Source: an uncultured Algimonas sp. (GTDB lineage: Bacteria > Pseudomonadota > Alphaproteobacteria > Caulobacterales > Maricaulaceae). From it: a stretch of 64,000 bases of DNA. The position numbers were made by a program, and so were the translations under genes. A model generated the notes under the pieces. The model had not been told where the DNA came from. It saw only the letters and a program-made list of their open reading frames with translations, and did no database searches. Shown here in pieces: positions 11,253 to 19,584 of this stretch; position 1 is the stretch's first letter; every line of letters starts with the position of its first letter. The stretch spans positions 62,001 through 126,000 of the forward strand of contig NZ_CANMJB010000002.1 of the NCBI RefSeq assembly GCF_947498175.1, given 5' to 3'.

Positions 11253-11266
11253 ACGACACCTGTCGT
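11253..11266. promoter_or_regulatory. Candidate BlaI/MecI-family operator 2
   Basis: ACGACA-CC-TGTCGT, perfect 6-bp arms; 29 bp centre-to-centre from operator 1. Confidence 0.65.
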
Positions 11267-11279
11267 CTAACAGGCGGGC

Positions 11280-11660
11280 ATGACATCGATCGCCAAACCG
11301 TCTCCGGCCGAAACCGCCATCCTCCAAGTGCTGTGGGAGCATGAGCCCTGCAGCGTGAAGGCCATTCACGAACGTCTCAGCCAGACCAAATCCGTCGGAT
11401 ACACGACGACGCTCAAGCAGATCCAGCGCATGCACGACAAGGGCCTCGTCACCCGCGTGCCGGGCGAGGGAAAATCCTACGATTACAGCGCGGCCGTGGA
11501 CGAGGCGTCCACCAAGTCGCGGCTGTTCGACCGCTTCGTCAAGACGGCGTTCGAGGATTCCGTGCCCGATCTGGTGATGCACGCGCTCGGCACCGACAAG
11601 GCCAGCCCGGACGATATCGAGAAGATCCGGGAGTTCCTCGAAAAGCTCGACAAGACATAA
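11280..11660 (+). CDS. BlaI/MecI/CopY family transcriptional repressor
   Basis: 126 aa; SPAETAILQVLWEHEPCSVKAIHERLSQTKSVGYTTTLKQIQRMHDKGLVTR. Confidence 0.93.
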   Translation: MTSIAKPSPAETAILQVLWEHEPCSVKAIHERLSQTKSVGYTTTLKQIQRMHDKGLVTRVPGEGKSYDYSAAVDEASTKSRLFDRFVKTAFEDSVPDLVMHALGTDKASPDDIEKIREFLEKLDKT

Positions 11661-11721
11661 GCGCATCGCGCTCTAGAACCGCCCGAAGGACCGGGCGGAC
11701 AGGACATAAGGGGAAGACGCC

Positions 11722-14127
11722 ATGTCGCTCAACATTACCGCACTTTGGGACGCGCTCGGCTGGGCAATCCTGCACAGTCTCTGGCAAGGCGCGCTGATCG
11801 GGCTTGTCGTCTGGCTGCTGCGGACGCTGGCGACGCCGCGTCGCGCCTGGCTCGGCTATCTGATCGGCATGGGCGGTCTGGTCGCGACGCTGGCCGCCTT
11901 CCTGGCGACCTTCGTCGTTCTGACCTACCGCCACGCCGCAAGCTGGACGCCCATCACGTTTGCAAGCCCGGCCGGGGCGGGCCCAGCCGACATGGGCCCA
12001 GCCGATATGGGCCACGCCGGTGCAGGCCTCGGCGACGCCGCATCGGTCGGCATGACCGGCATGAGCTTCAACGTGTTGCCCGTTGCTGGACCGCAGGGCG
12101 ACCTGGCCGCGGCCATCGTGCCGTGGCTCGGCATGATCTGGGCGGTCGGTTTCGTCTTTCTCGGCCTGCAGGCCTACCGTGCCTGGGCGCTGACGCGCGA
12201 ACTGGCGACGCAGGGTCTGCGCACGCCCGGCGACCGCTGGACCGCGCGGTTCGACGCTCTGATCGCCCGCAGCCGGGCGACCGCGCGTGTGCGTCTCTTC
12301 GTGTCGGACCGGGTCGCGGGGCCGATGACGGTCGGCGCCTGGCGTCCGGTCGTGCTGGTGCCGCTCGGGTTCCTGACGTCGCTTCCGCCCGCGCAGGTCG
12401 AAGCCATATTGCTGCACGAACTGGCGCATATCCGCCGACACGACTTCCTGATGGGACTGATCCAGACGGCGATCCGCACCGTGCTCTATTTCAACCCGGC
12501 CGTGATCCTCATGTCGCGTCAGATCGACGAGGACCGCGAACAGGCCTGTGACGACGTGGCGGTGTCCGTCACCGGCGCACCGGACGCGCTGGTGCGCGGG
12601 CTCGCCGCCTTGCGTCTGGGCGCAGAACGGCCGATGGCGCGCGACATGGCGCCGAACGCCGCGCTGGCCATGGCGGCCGATGGCGGCGCCGGGGCTGGCG
12701 GACCGGGGGCAGGTGGATCGGGGGATGGTGGCCCGTTGCTGGCGCGCCTGAACCGCCTGATGGGACAGCCAGCGCCGCGCCGCGCCTCCAACCGCCTGTC
12801 GGCCGCGGCCGTCTCGGCCCTGATGCTGGGCACGGCCGCCTGCGGCACCGTGTCGATGGCGCAACCGCAAGCCGACGCCGCGGCGACCGGTCAGTCCGCG
12901 CAAGGTCTTTCCTCCGAGGGCCACTCCGCCGAAGGTCTGCCCGACACGGTCGTGCTGGCCGACGCCGCGAACGCGGTCGTCTCGACCAGGACCGACGCGC
13001 CGAAGGTCTGGACCACCCCTCCGAGCGTCGTTCCGCCGGTCGTCTCGGTCGGAAGTGACTCCCAGAACGTGTGGATCGCCCCTCCGGGCGTCATTCCGCC
13101 GATGCCGGTCATGCCGCCTATGCCCGATATGCCCCCCATGCCGCAAATGCCCGACGTTCCGAACGAGCCGGCCCCGCCCGCGCCCGATTTCGCCGACTAT
13201 GGCAGCGAAGTGGCGTTCGAAACCGCGATGGAGGCTTGGAGCGAGAAGATGGAAGACTGGTCCGAGCGGTTCGAGGACAGCTTCGACGCCGACTGGGAAT
13301 GGCGCATGGAGGCGTGGGAGGACGAGGTCGAGGCCCGCTTCGAAGGCGACTGGGAAGCGAAGATGGAAGCCTGGGGCGAGAAGATGGAGGACTGGGCCGA
13401 AATCGTCGAGACCGTCTCCGAAGATCATGCCGAGGCGATGGTTCGGAAATGGGTGAATGTGGACACTGACGCCATCCGCGAGCAGGCCCTGCGATCGGTC
13501 GAGCAGTCGCTTGACCATCTCAAAGGCGAAGCCGACCGGGCCAAAGCCCAGGTGGACCGCGAAGCCGACCGGGCCAAAGCCCAGGTGGACCGCGAAGCCT
13601 CCCTTGCCGAAAGGGCCAGGGACAGGGCGCAGCACGAAAAGGCGCGCGCCGAACGTGCCAAGGGCGAAGCAAAGCGCGAGAAAGCGCGGGCCCAGCGTGC
13701 CAAGGACAGGGCGCAACGCGAGAAAGCGCGGGCCCAGAGCAGGGCGCGGAAGACCCAGGCGAAACATATCGAGGCCTCGAACGGCACGCTCATGATGAAC
13801 GGCCGCCAGATGGACATGGAATCGTTCCATGCCGACTTGGTCGAGGCCCTGGTGTCCGACGGCTTGATCCCGAACAGGAACAGCGCAGCCAAAGTGTCTC
13901 TGAGCGACGGGGTCTTCGAAGTCCAGGGTCGCGAGGTTGGTCAGGCCGTGTCCGCTCGCTATGCGGAGATATTCCGGCGGGCCGGCTTCCGTCTCGAAGA
14001 CTGCATCGACATCCGGTTGCGACCGGGTACGATGAGCACGACCTTTTCCGGCAATGCCATCGAGAAAACCCACGAAGACGGGGTAACCATCACGGTCTCC
14101 ACCGCCGGTTACAAACACACCCAGTAA
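11722..14127 (+). CDS. M56-family (BlaR1-like) membrane metallopeptidase with long charged C-terminal extension
   Basis: 801 aa; N-terminal TMs; LLHELAHIRRHDFLMGL zinc motif; C-terminal Pro/Met-rich then W/E- and A/R/K-rich helical repeats. Confidence 0.88.
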   Translation: MSLNITALWDALGWAILHSLWQGALIGLVVWLLRTLATPRRAWLGYLIGMGGLVATLAAFLATFVVLTYRHAASWTPITFASPAGAGPADMGPADMGHAGAGLGDAASVGMTGMSFNVLPVAGPQGDLAAAIVPWLGMIWAVGFVFLGLQAYRAWALTRELATQGLRTPGDRWTARFDALIARSRATARVRLFVSDRVAGPMTVGAWRPVVLVPLGFLTSLPPAQVEAILLHELAHIRRHDFLMGLIQTAIRTVLYFNPAVILMSRQIDEDREQACDDVAVSVTGAPDALVRGLAALRLGAERPMARDMAPNAALAMAADGGAGAGGPGAGGSGDGGPLLARLNRLMGQPAPRRASNRLSAAAVSALMLGTAACGTVSMAQPQADAAATGQSAQGLSSEGHSAEGLPDTVVLADAANAVVSTRTDAPKVWTTPPSVVPPVVSVGSDSQNVWIAPPGVIPPMPVMPPMPDMPPMPQMPDVPNEPAPPAPDFADYGSEVAFETAMEAWSEKMEDWSERFEDSFDADWEWRMEAWEDEVEARFEGDWEAKMEAWGEKMEDWAEIVETVSEDHAEAMVRKWVNVDTDAIREQALRSVEQSLDHLKGEADRAKAQVDREADRAKAQVDREASLAERARDRAQHEKARAERAKGEAKREKARAQRAKDRAQREKARAQSRARKTQAKHIEASNGTLMMNGRQMDMESFHADLVEALVSDGLIPNRNSAAKVSLSDGVFEVQGREVGQAVSARYAEIFRRAGFRLEDCIDIRLRPGTMSTTFSGNAIEKTHEDGVTITVSTAGYKHTQ
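13528..13593 (+). repeat. Perfect 33-bp tandem duplication in M56 gene
   Basis: gaagccgaccgggccaaagcccaggtggaccgc x2 (EADRAKAQVDR x2). Confidence 0.95.
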
Positions 14128-14137
14128 GGCCCTTTCC

Positions 14138-16306
14138 ATGTCCATCTTCAACAGGCCGCTTCTGGCGGCAACGGGATCCCCTTGCCTGATTTCCGGGCTT
14201 TTCGCGGGCCTGATCGTTTCCCAAGCCGTTTCAGTCACCGCCGCCGCGCAGACCGTCGATACCCTTCAGGCCGATGCGCGGACGACGGAGGGAGGCACGG
14301 GTCAAACCGTGCCTCCCGCTCCGGCGGACAATGCCTACCCGGCGGATTATTTCGCGCTCTACGTCCCGCGGACTGCGCTGGACATGGTGCGGCGCATTCC
14401 GGGCTTCCAGATCACGCGCGGCGATACGGGTCGGCGCGGCCTCGGCCAGGGCGGAGCGAACATCCTGATCAATGGCGAGCGGCTGACCGGCAAGACCGAT
14501 CCGTTCGACCAGCTGTCCCAGATCCAGGCCGAGAGCGTGGTGGAGATCCGCATCCGCGACGGCGCGACCTTGTCCATCCCGGGACTCTCCGGCCAGGTGG
14601 CCGACGTGACCGTGGAGCGCACGCGCGCCCTGAAAGGCACTTGGGAGTGGAACCCGCAATTCCGCCGCAGGCTGGAACCCAATCTGACCAATGGTGAGCT
14701 GACCTTGTCCGGCGAGCTCGGCGAGGCGGGCGGCCTGACCTATGCGCTGACCTTGCGCGACTATGGCTTCCGGTCCGGCGCGCGGGCGACGGAAACGCTG
14801 CGAAACGCGGACGGCGTTCTCTTCGAGACGCGCGACGAAGACTTTCAGAACGGCGCGCCGCAGCCCGGCGCCGCGCTTAATCTTGGCTGGACGCCGAGAC
14901 CCGACCACAAGGCCAATCTGAACGCCGAATACTGGCAGTTCAATTTCAGCCGGTCCGCGCGCGCGGTCCGCACGCCGGTCACGTCGGCTGGCGACGACAC
15001 GCTGACCTTCTCCGGCCGGGGCGAGGACGAGTGGAACCTGGAGATGGATGCGGATTACGAATTTCCGGTCCTGTCGGGCACCCTCAAATTCATCGGCGTG
15101 CTGGACCGGGAAAGTTCGCCCACTTTCAACAGCTTTTCGCGCACGAGCCCTCGAACCGGCTTCCTCGGCGCCAGCCGGTTCGACCAAGAGGCCGAGGAAA
15201 CGGAGGTGATCGGCCGGGCCGAATATGGCTGGAGCCCGTCGGAAGGGCGCGATTGGCAGATCGCCGCGGAAGGCGCCTTTAACGAGCTCGATGTCGAGCA
15301 GCAGCTCTTCCTGCGCAGACCAGGCGGCGTTCTGGAGGGCCAGGGCCTGTCGGCGTTCAACGTCAGCGAGGACCGGGCGGAAGCGTCTTTGACCCACAGC
15401 CGCCCGCTGGGGCCGCGCCTCGACCTGCAGGCGTCGGCCGGAGTGGAATATTCCAGCCTGTCGCAGTCGCGCCTCACGGGTCCCCAGACGGAAGCGCGCG
15501 AATTCGTCCGGCCCAAGGGCTTCGTGTCGTCCACCTATAAGGTGGACGACAGTTTCGACATCCGCGCGCGGCTGGAGCGCGAAGTCGGACAGCTCAACTT
15601 CTTCGACTTCGTCGCGGCCGTGGATCTGGAAGACAATCTGAACCGGACGTCGAATTTCGACCTGGTCCCGTCGCAGAGCTGGCTGGGCAGCGTGGAATTC
15701 GACAAGGACTTCGGCGACGGCAACACGTTCCGGATCGAGTTCTACGGCGCCGTGATTTCCGACACGGTCGACCGCATTCCGGTCGGGACGGACGGCGATG
15801 CGGTCGGCAATATCGGCAAGGCCCATCGTTATGGCTTCGATATCGTCTCCACGATCAAGGGCGACCGGTGGGGCTTGCCGGGCACGGAGTTGAACATCGA
15901 GTTCGACTGGCGCGACTCCTCCGTCGACGATCCGCTGCTGGGCTTTCCGCGACGCCTCAACGGCGACAAGGAAATCGCCTATGACGTGGAATACCGCCAT
16001 GACGTCACCGGGACGGACTGGGCCTATGGCGGGTCCGTGTCGCGTTTCATCTCGGCGGAGCGGTTCCGGCTGTTCTCGATCGACCGCAACGGCGTGGACG
16101 GGCCGAATTCCAGTCTGTTCGTCGAACACAAGGACGTCGCCGGGCTGACCTTGCGCGCGACACTATTCAATGTGCTGGGCAATGAGGAGTTCTTCGAGCG
16201 CACGCGGTTCGACGGTCGCCGCGACGCCGGGATCGTGCGGCAGACCGAAGAGATCAAATACAATTTCGGACCGATCTTGAGCCTGTCCGTCGAGGGCAGC
16301 TTCTAG
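14138..16306 (+). CDS. TonB-dependent receptor-like outer-membrane protein (plug + barrel)
   Basis: 722 aa; DMVRRIPGFQITRGDTGRRGLGQGGANILINGERLTGK plug-like segment; barrel-type repeats to C-terminal ...LSLSVEGSF. Confidence 0.85.
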   Translation: MSIFNRPLLAATGSPCLISGLFAGLIVSQAVSVTAAAQTVDTLQADARTTEGGTGQTVPPAPADNAYPADYFALYVPRTALDMVRRIPGFQITRGDTGRRGLGQGGANILINGERLTGKTDPFDQLSQIQAESVVEIRIRDGATLSIPGLSGQVADVTVERTRALKGTWEWNPQFRRRLEPNLTNGELTLSGELGEAGGLTYALTLRDYGFRSGARATETLRNADGVLFETRDEDFQNGAPQPGAALNLGWTPRPDHKANLNAEYWQFNFSRSARAVRTPVTSAGDDTLTFSGRGEDEWNLEMDADYEFPVLSGTLKFIGVLDRESSPTFNSFSRTSPRTGFLGASRFDQEAEETEVIGRAEYGWSPSEGRDWQIAAEGAFNELDVEQQLFLRRPGGVLEGQGLSAFNVSEDRAEASLTHSRPLGPRLDLQASAGVEYSSLSQSRLTGPQTEAREFVRPKGFVSSTYKVDDSFDIRARLEREVGQLNFFDFVAAVDLEDNLNRTSNFDLVPSQSWLGSVEFDKDFGDGNTFRIEFYGAVISDTVDRIPVGTDGDAVGNIGKAHRYGFDIVSTIKGDRWGLPGTELNIEFDWRDSSVDDPLLGFPRRLNGDKEIAYDVEYRHDVTGTDWAYGGSVSRFISAERFRLFSIDRNGVDGPNSSLFVEHKDVAGLTLRATLFNVLGNEEFFERTRFDGRRDAGIVRQTEEIKYNFGPILSLSVEGSF

Positions 16307-16311
16307 CGCGG

Positions 16312-16365
16312 ACCGCCCAGACCGCCCAGACCGCCCAGACCGCCCAGACCGCCCAGACCGCCCAG
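16312..16365. repeat. 9-bp tandem repeat (accgcccag), six consecutive copies plus partial
   Basis: Direct reading: accgcccag x6 followed by accgt, starting just after the receptor stop. Confidence 0.95.
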
Positions 16366-16483
16366 ACCGTCTGCGTCATGCAATCCCTACGCCTGAATCC
16401 GGAACTGTCCCATGGCGTCCGCGCCGGGCCTGCTTTATGAACGCGCGAACGCGCCAGTCTGGCAGGTAGGGCAAGAGGTCGGG

Positions 16484-17092
16484 ATGAAGACGTTGCTGAT
16501 CGCGGGCGGCAGCGCCTCCGGCAAGACGTGGCTGGCGGAACGCGTGCGCGAAGCCCTGCCGGCTGCCACACTGGTGCCGCAGGACGCCTTCTACCACGAC
16601 CGGCCCTCTGGCAGCGCCGCCGACCGACACGCTTTCGATTTCGACCAGCCTTACGCCATCGACTGGGCGGAAATGGCCCGCGTCGTGACCACGCTGCAGG
16701 CGGGCCGCACGGCCGACATTCCGGTCTACGACTTCTCCGTCTCCGCGCGCCGGGGTTACGAACCGCTCGAGCCACAGGGCGACACGCTGATCGTGGACGG
16801 GACGCTCGTGCTGACGCAGCCCTCCATCGTCGCGCTGGGTCATGCCAGCCTCTATGTGCGCTGCCCCGAAGTGCTGCGCCAGGCCCGGCGCGAACGCCGC
16901 GACGTGGAAGAGCGCGGGCGCGATATCGCTTTCGTGCGTCAGCAGCTGACCGGGCAGGTCTTTCCCGCGCACGAGGCGCATGTGCGCCCGTCCGCCCGTC
17001 ATGCCGATCTGGTGATGGCGGCGCAGGATATTCTGGCCGATCCGGACGGTGCGGTGGAACGGGTTCTGGAACTGGTCGCCGGGAGCGGCTAG
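16484..17092 (+). CDS. Uridine kinase-like P-loop kinase
   Basis: MKTLLIAGGSASGKTWLAERV Walker A; QDAFYHDRP; DGTLVLT; upstream of nucleoside permease. Confidence 0.75.
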   Translation: MKTLLIAGGSASGKTWLAERVREALPAATLVPQDAFYHDRPSGSAADRHAFDFDQPYAIDWAEMARVVTTLQAGRTADIPVYDFSVSARRGYEPLEPQGDTLIVDGTLVLTQPSIVALGHASLYVRCPEVLRQARRERRDVEERGRDIAFVRQQLTGQVFPAHEAHVRPSARHADLVMAAQDILADPDGAVERVLELVAGSG

Positions 17093-17146
17093 GGCACGCC
17101 ATCGATGCGTGTCCTGTCCGGCCGGACGGTCGCGGCGCAAGGGGAT

Positions 17147-18394
17147 ATGTTCATGGATCATCCTGCCTTCGGGCTGTTCGGCGTCGTCGTGCTGTTCGCC
17201 ATCGCGGTGCTGTTTTCCAGCGACCGCCGCTCCATTTCTCTGCGCATCGTCGGAGCCTGTTTCGCGCTCCAGGTCGCGATCGCGGTGCTGGTCCTCTACA
17301 TCCCGTTCGGGCAGGCCGCACTGGCGACGGCCGCGAACGGAATGAGCACGCTGCTGTCCTATTCGGACGCCGGGATCATGATGATCTTCGGGCCGCTCGG
17401 CGATCCGGACCAGTTGGGCTTCATCTTCTTCACCCGCGTCCTGCCCGTCATCATCTTCTTCGCCGCACTGATGGAGGTGCTGTACCATCTGCGCGTCATG
17501 CCCTTCATCGTGAAATGGGGCGGTCGCTTCATCCGGTTCGTGACCGGCACCCGGCCGATCGCCAGCCTGAACGTGGTGGCCAACATCTTCGTTGGGCAGG
17601 TCGAGGCGCCGCTGTCGCTCAAGCCCTATCTGGGCAAGATCTCACGCTTCGAGCTGTTCACCATCATGGTGTCGGGCCTGGCCTCCATCGCCGGGTCCGT
17701 CATGGCGGGTTACATCGCGCTGGGCATCAGCGCCGACTACCTTATCGCCGCCGCTTTCATGAGCGCGCCCGCCGGATTGATGATGGCCAACATCTTCATG
17801 CCGGAACCCCGCGCATTGGCGGCCGGACCGGTCGAGGACCCGGAACCCGAAATGGACAAAGGGCACGAGCGCGAATATTCCAATGTCTTCCTGGCAGCCG
17901 CGAACGGTGCGCAGAACGGCGTCCAGATCGCCATTGCCGTCGCGGCCATGCTGATCGCCTTCGTGTCGCTGATCGCGATGGTCAATGGCATGCTCGGCTG
18001 GGCGGGCGGTCTGTTCGGCGCGGACGATCTGAGCCTGCAATCCATTCTCGGCGTCCTGTTCGCACCCTTGATGTGGTCGATCGGCGTGCCGTGGGACGAA
18101 GCGCGCATCGCCGGATCGATTTTCGGCGAAAAGATCGTGCTGAACGAATTCATCGCCTATCTCAGCCTGGCCGACGTCCAGGACGGTTTGTCGGAACGCA
18201 CGCAGACGATCATGACCTTTGCGGTATGCGGCTTCGCCAATTTCGCATCGATCGGCATCCTGCTGGGCGGTCTGGGCACCATCATTCCGGAGCGCAAACC
18301 CGAGATCGCGCGCATGGGCCTGAAGGCGGTCTTCGCCGCGAGCCTCGCCAATCTGATGAGCGCCGCGCTCGCCGGGATCCTGGTCGGGCTTTAA
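17147..18394 (+). CDS. NupC-family concentrative nucleoside transporter
   Basis: MEVLYHLRVMPFIVKWGGRFI..., NVVANIFVGQVEAPLSLKPYL, GFANFASIGILLGGLGTIIPER; start codon may be 17105. Confidence 0.9.
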   Translation: MFMDHPAFGLFGVVVLFAIAVLFSSDRRSISLRIVGACFALQVAIAVLVLYIPFGQAALATAANGMSTLLSYSDAGIMMIFGPLGDPDQLGFIFFTRVLPVIIFFAALMEVLYHLRVMPFIVKWGGRFIRFVTGTRPIASLNVVANIFVGQVEAPLSLKPYLGKISRFELFTIMVSGLASIAGSVMAGYIALGISADYLIAAAFMSAPAGLMMANIFMPEPRALAAGPVEDPEPEMDKGHEREYSNVFLAAANGAQNGVQIAIAVAAMLIAFVSLIAMVNGMLGWAGGLFGADDLSLQSILGVLFAPLMWSIGVPWDEARIAGSIFGEKIVLNEFIAYLSLADVQDGLSERTQTIMTFAVCGFANFASIGILLGGLGTIIPERKPEIARMGLKAVFAASLANLMSAALAGILVGL

Positions 18395-18400
18395 GCCGGT

Positions 18401-19336
18401 TTACGCTTTCGCCAGCCCGATCTCGCGCAGCCGCTCGTCCAGATAGCCGCGCGCCGTGATGGGGTCTTTGGCCTTGCCGCCCATCTCCAGGCACGAGGGC
18501 AGCGCCTCCAGCGGAAAGTCGTTGGCCGGATGCAGGAAGAACGGCATGGAATAGCGCGAATGGGGCGAACGGTCCGTGGTCGGGTTGACGACCCGGTGCG
18601 TGGTCGAGGGGATGACGCCGCCCGTGAGCCGGTCGAGCATGTCGCCGGCATTGACAACCAGCGATCCGGCCGGCGCATTGATCGGCAGCCACACGCCGCT
18701 CCGGTGCTTGACCTCCAGCCCGGCCTCCTCGGCGCCCAGCAACAGCGTCAGCAGGTTGATGTCCTCATGCTCGGCCGCGCGGACGGATGATCCCGTAGCG
18801 GATCCGGGGCGCTCCGGCATGGGCGGATAGTGAAGCAGCCGCAGGATCGAATTGCCGTTCTCCAGCGCCGCGCGCAGCGCTTCGGGCGTCATGTCCAGCG
18901 TCTTGCCGATGGCGACCATCAGCGTGCGGGCGAAATCGTCCATGGCGTCGAACAGGGTCCGGCCGGCCGAATCGAACTCCGGCACTTCGCCGACGGACGG
19001 CGTGCCGGGCAGGCCGGGAATGGTGGACCGGCCGACATGCCAGAACTCCTTCAGGTCCGGCGCGTCGCGCCCCTTGGCGGACTCCTGGCCGAACGGGGAA
19101 TAGCCGCGCTGGAAATGATGCTCCGGCAAGGCGTAGCGGGTCTTGGCGGCCTCAGGCAGGGCGAAGAAAGTCTCGCTGGCCGCTTGCGCGGCTTCGATCG
19201 CGGGCTGGGGAAGCGCATGGTTGCGGATGACGATGAAACCCGTCTCCCGCATGCCGTCCACCAGCCTGCGCCCGAACGCCGCAGGGTCGCCGGCATGGTC
19301 CCGGAAATCCAGTTCCGCGATCCGGGGTTGGGTCAT
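18401..19336 (-). CDS. Isopenicillin N synthase-like 2-oxoglutarate/Fe(II) oxygenase
   Basis: GFIVIRNHALP, EHEDINLLTLLLGAEEAGLEVKHRSGVWLPI, VNAGDMLDRLTGGVIPSTTHRVV (HxD...H...R). Confidence 0.9.
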   Translation of the reverse strand: MTQPRIAELDFRDHAGDPAAFGRRLVDGMRETGFIVIRNHALPQPAIEAAQAASETFFALPEAAKTRYALPEHHFQRGYSPFGQESAKGRDAPDLKEFWHVGRSTIPGLPGTPSVGEVPEFDSAGRTLFDAMDDFARTLMVAIGKTLDMTPEALRAALENGNSILRLLHYPPMPERPGSATGSSVRAAEHEDINLLTLLLGAEEAGLEVKHRSGVWLPINAPAGSLVVNAGDMLDRLTGGVIPSTTHRVVNPTTDRSPHSRYSMPFFLHPANDFPLEALPSCLEMGGKAKDPITARGYLDERLREIGLAKA

Positions 19337-19584
19337 GGGAGGCGTCCTTTCGGTCTTGAATCCGCGCGTTTCGTCCTCCCATAGCGCCCCGCACGCGAAA
19401 GGCCAGCCGCGACTGTGGCCTTATTGCAACATCGAAACGTTTCTCCCGATACATTGCAGCCCTGTCATATAAGTGTTGGAAAGCGCTGCTACGGGCCGCC
19501 GCAATGCGAGGCGGGATCCTCCCGTTTCGCCGCAACGAACAACACGCTTCCACTTACAAAAACAGACCTTCGGAGTGTCTTCCA

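Noticed and set aside
11280-14127. Beta-lactam resistance operon (blaI-blaR1-bla)
   Set aside because: No beta-lactamase adjacent and no recognisable penicillin-sensor domain in the M56 protein; BlaI/M56 pairs are common non-resistance regulators.
11539-14238. 899-aa minus-strand ORF
   Set aside because: Antisense shadow of BlaI/M56 genes.
16312-16365. CRISPR-like repeat
   Set aside because: Units are 9 bp and contiguous with no spacers; simple tandem repeat.
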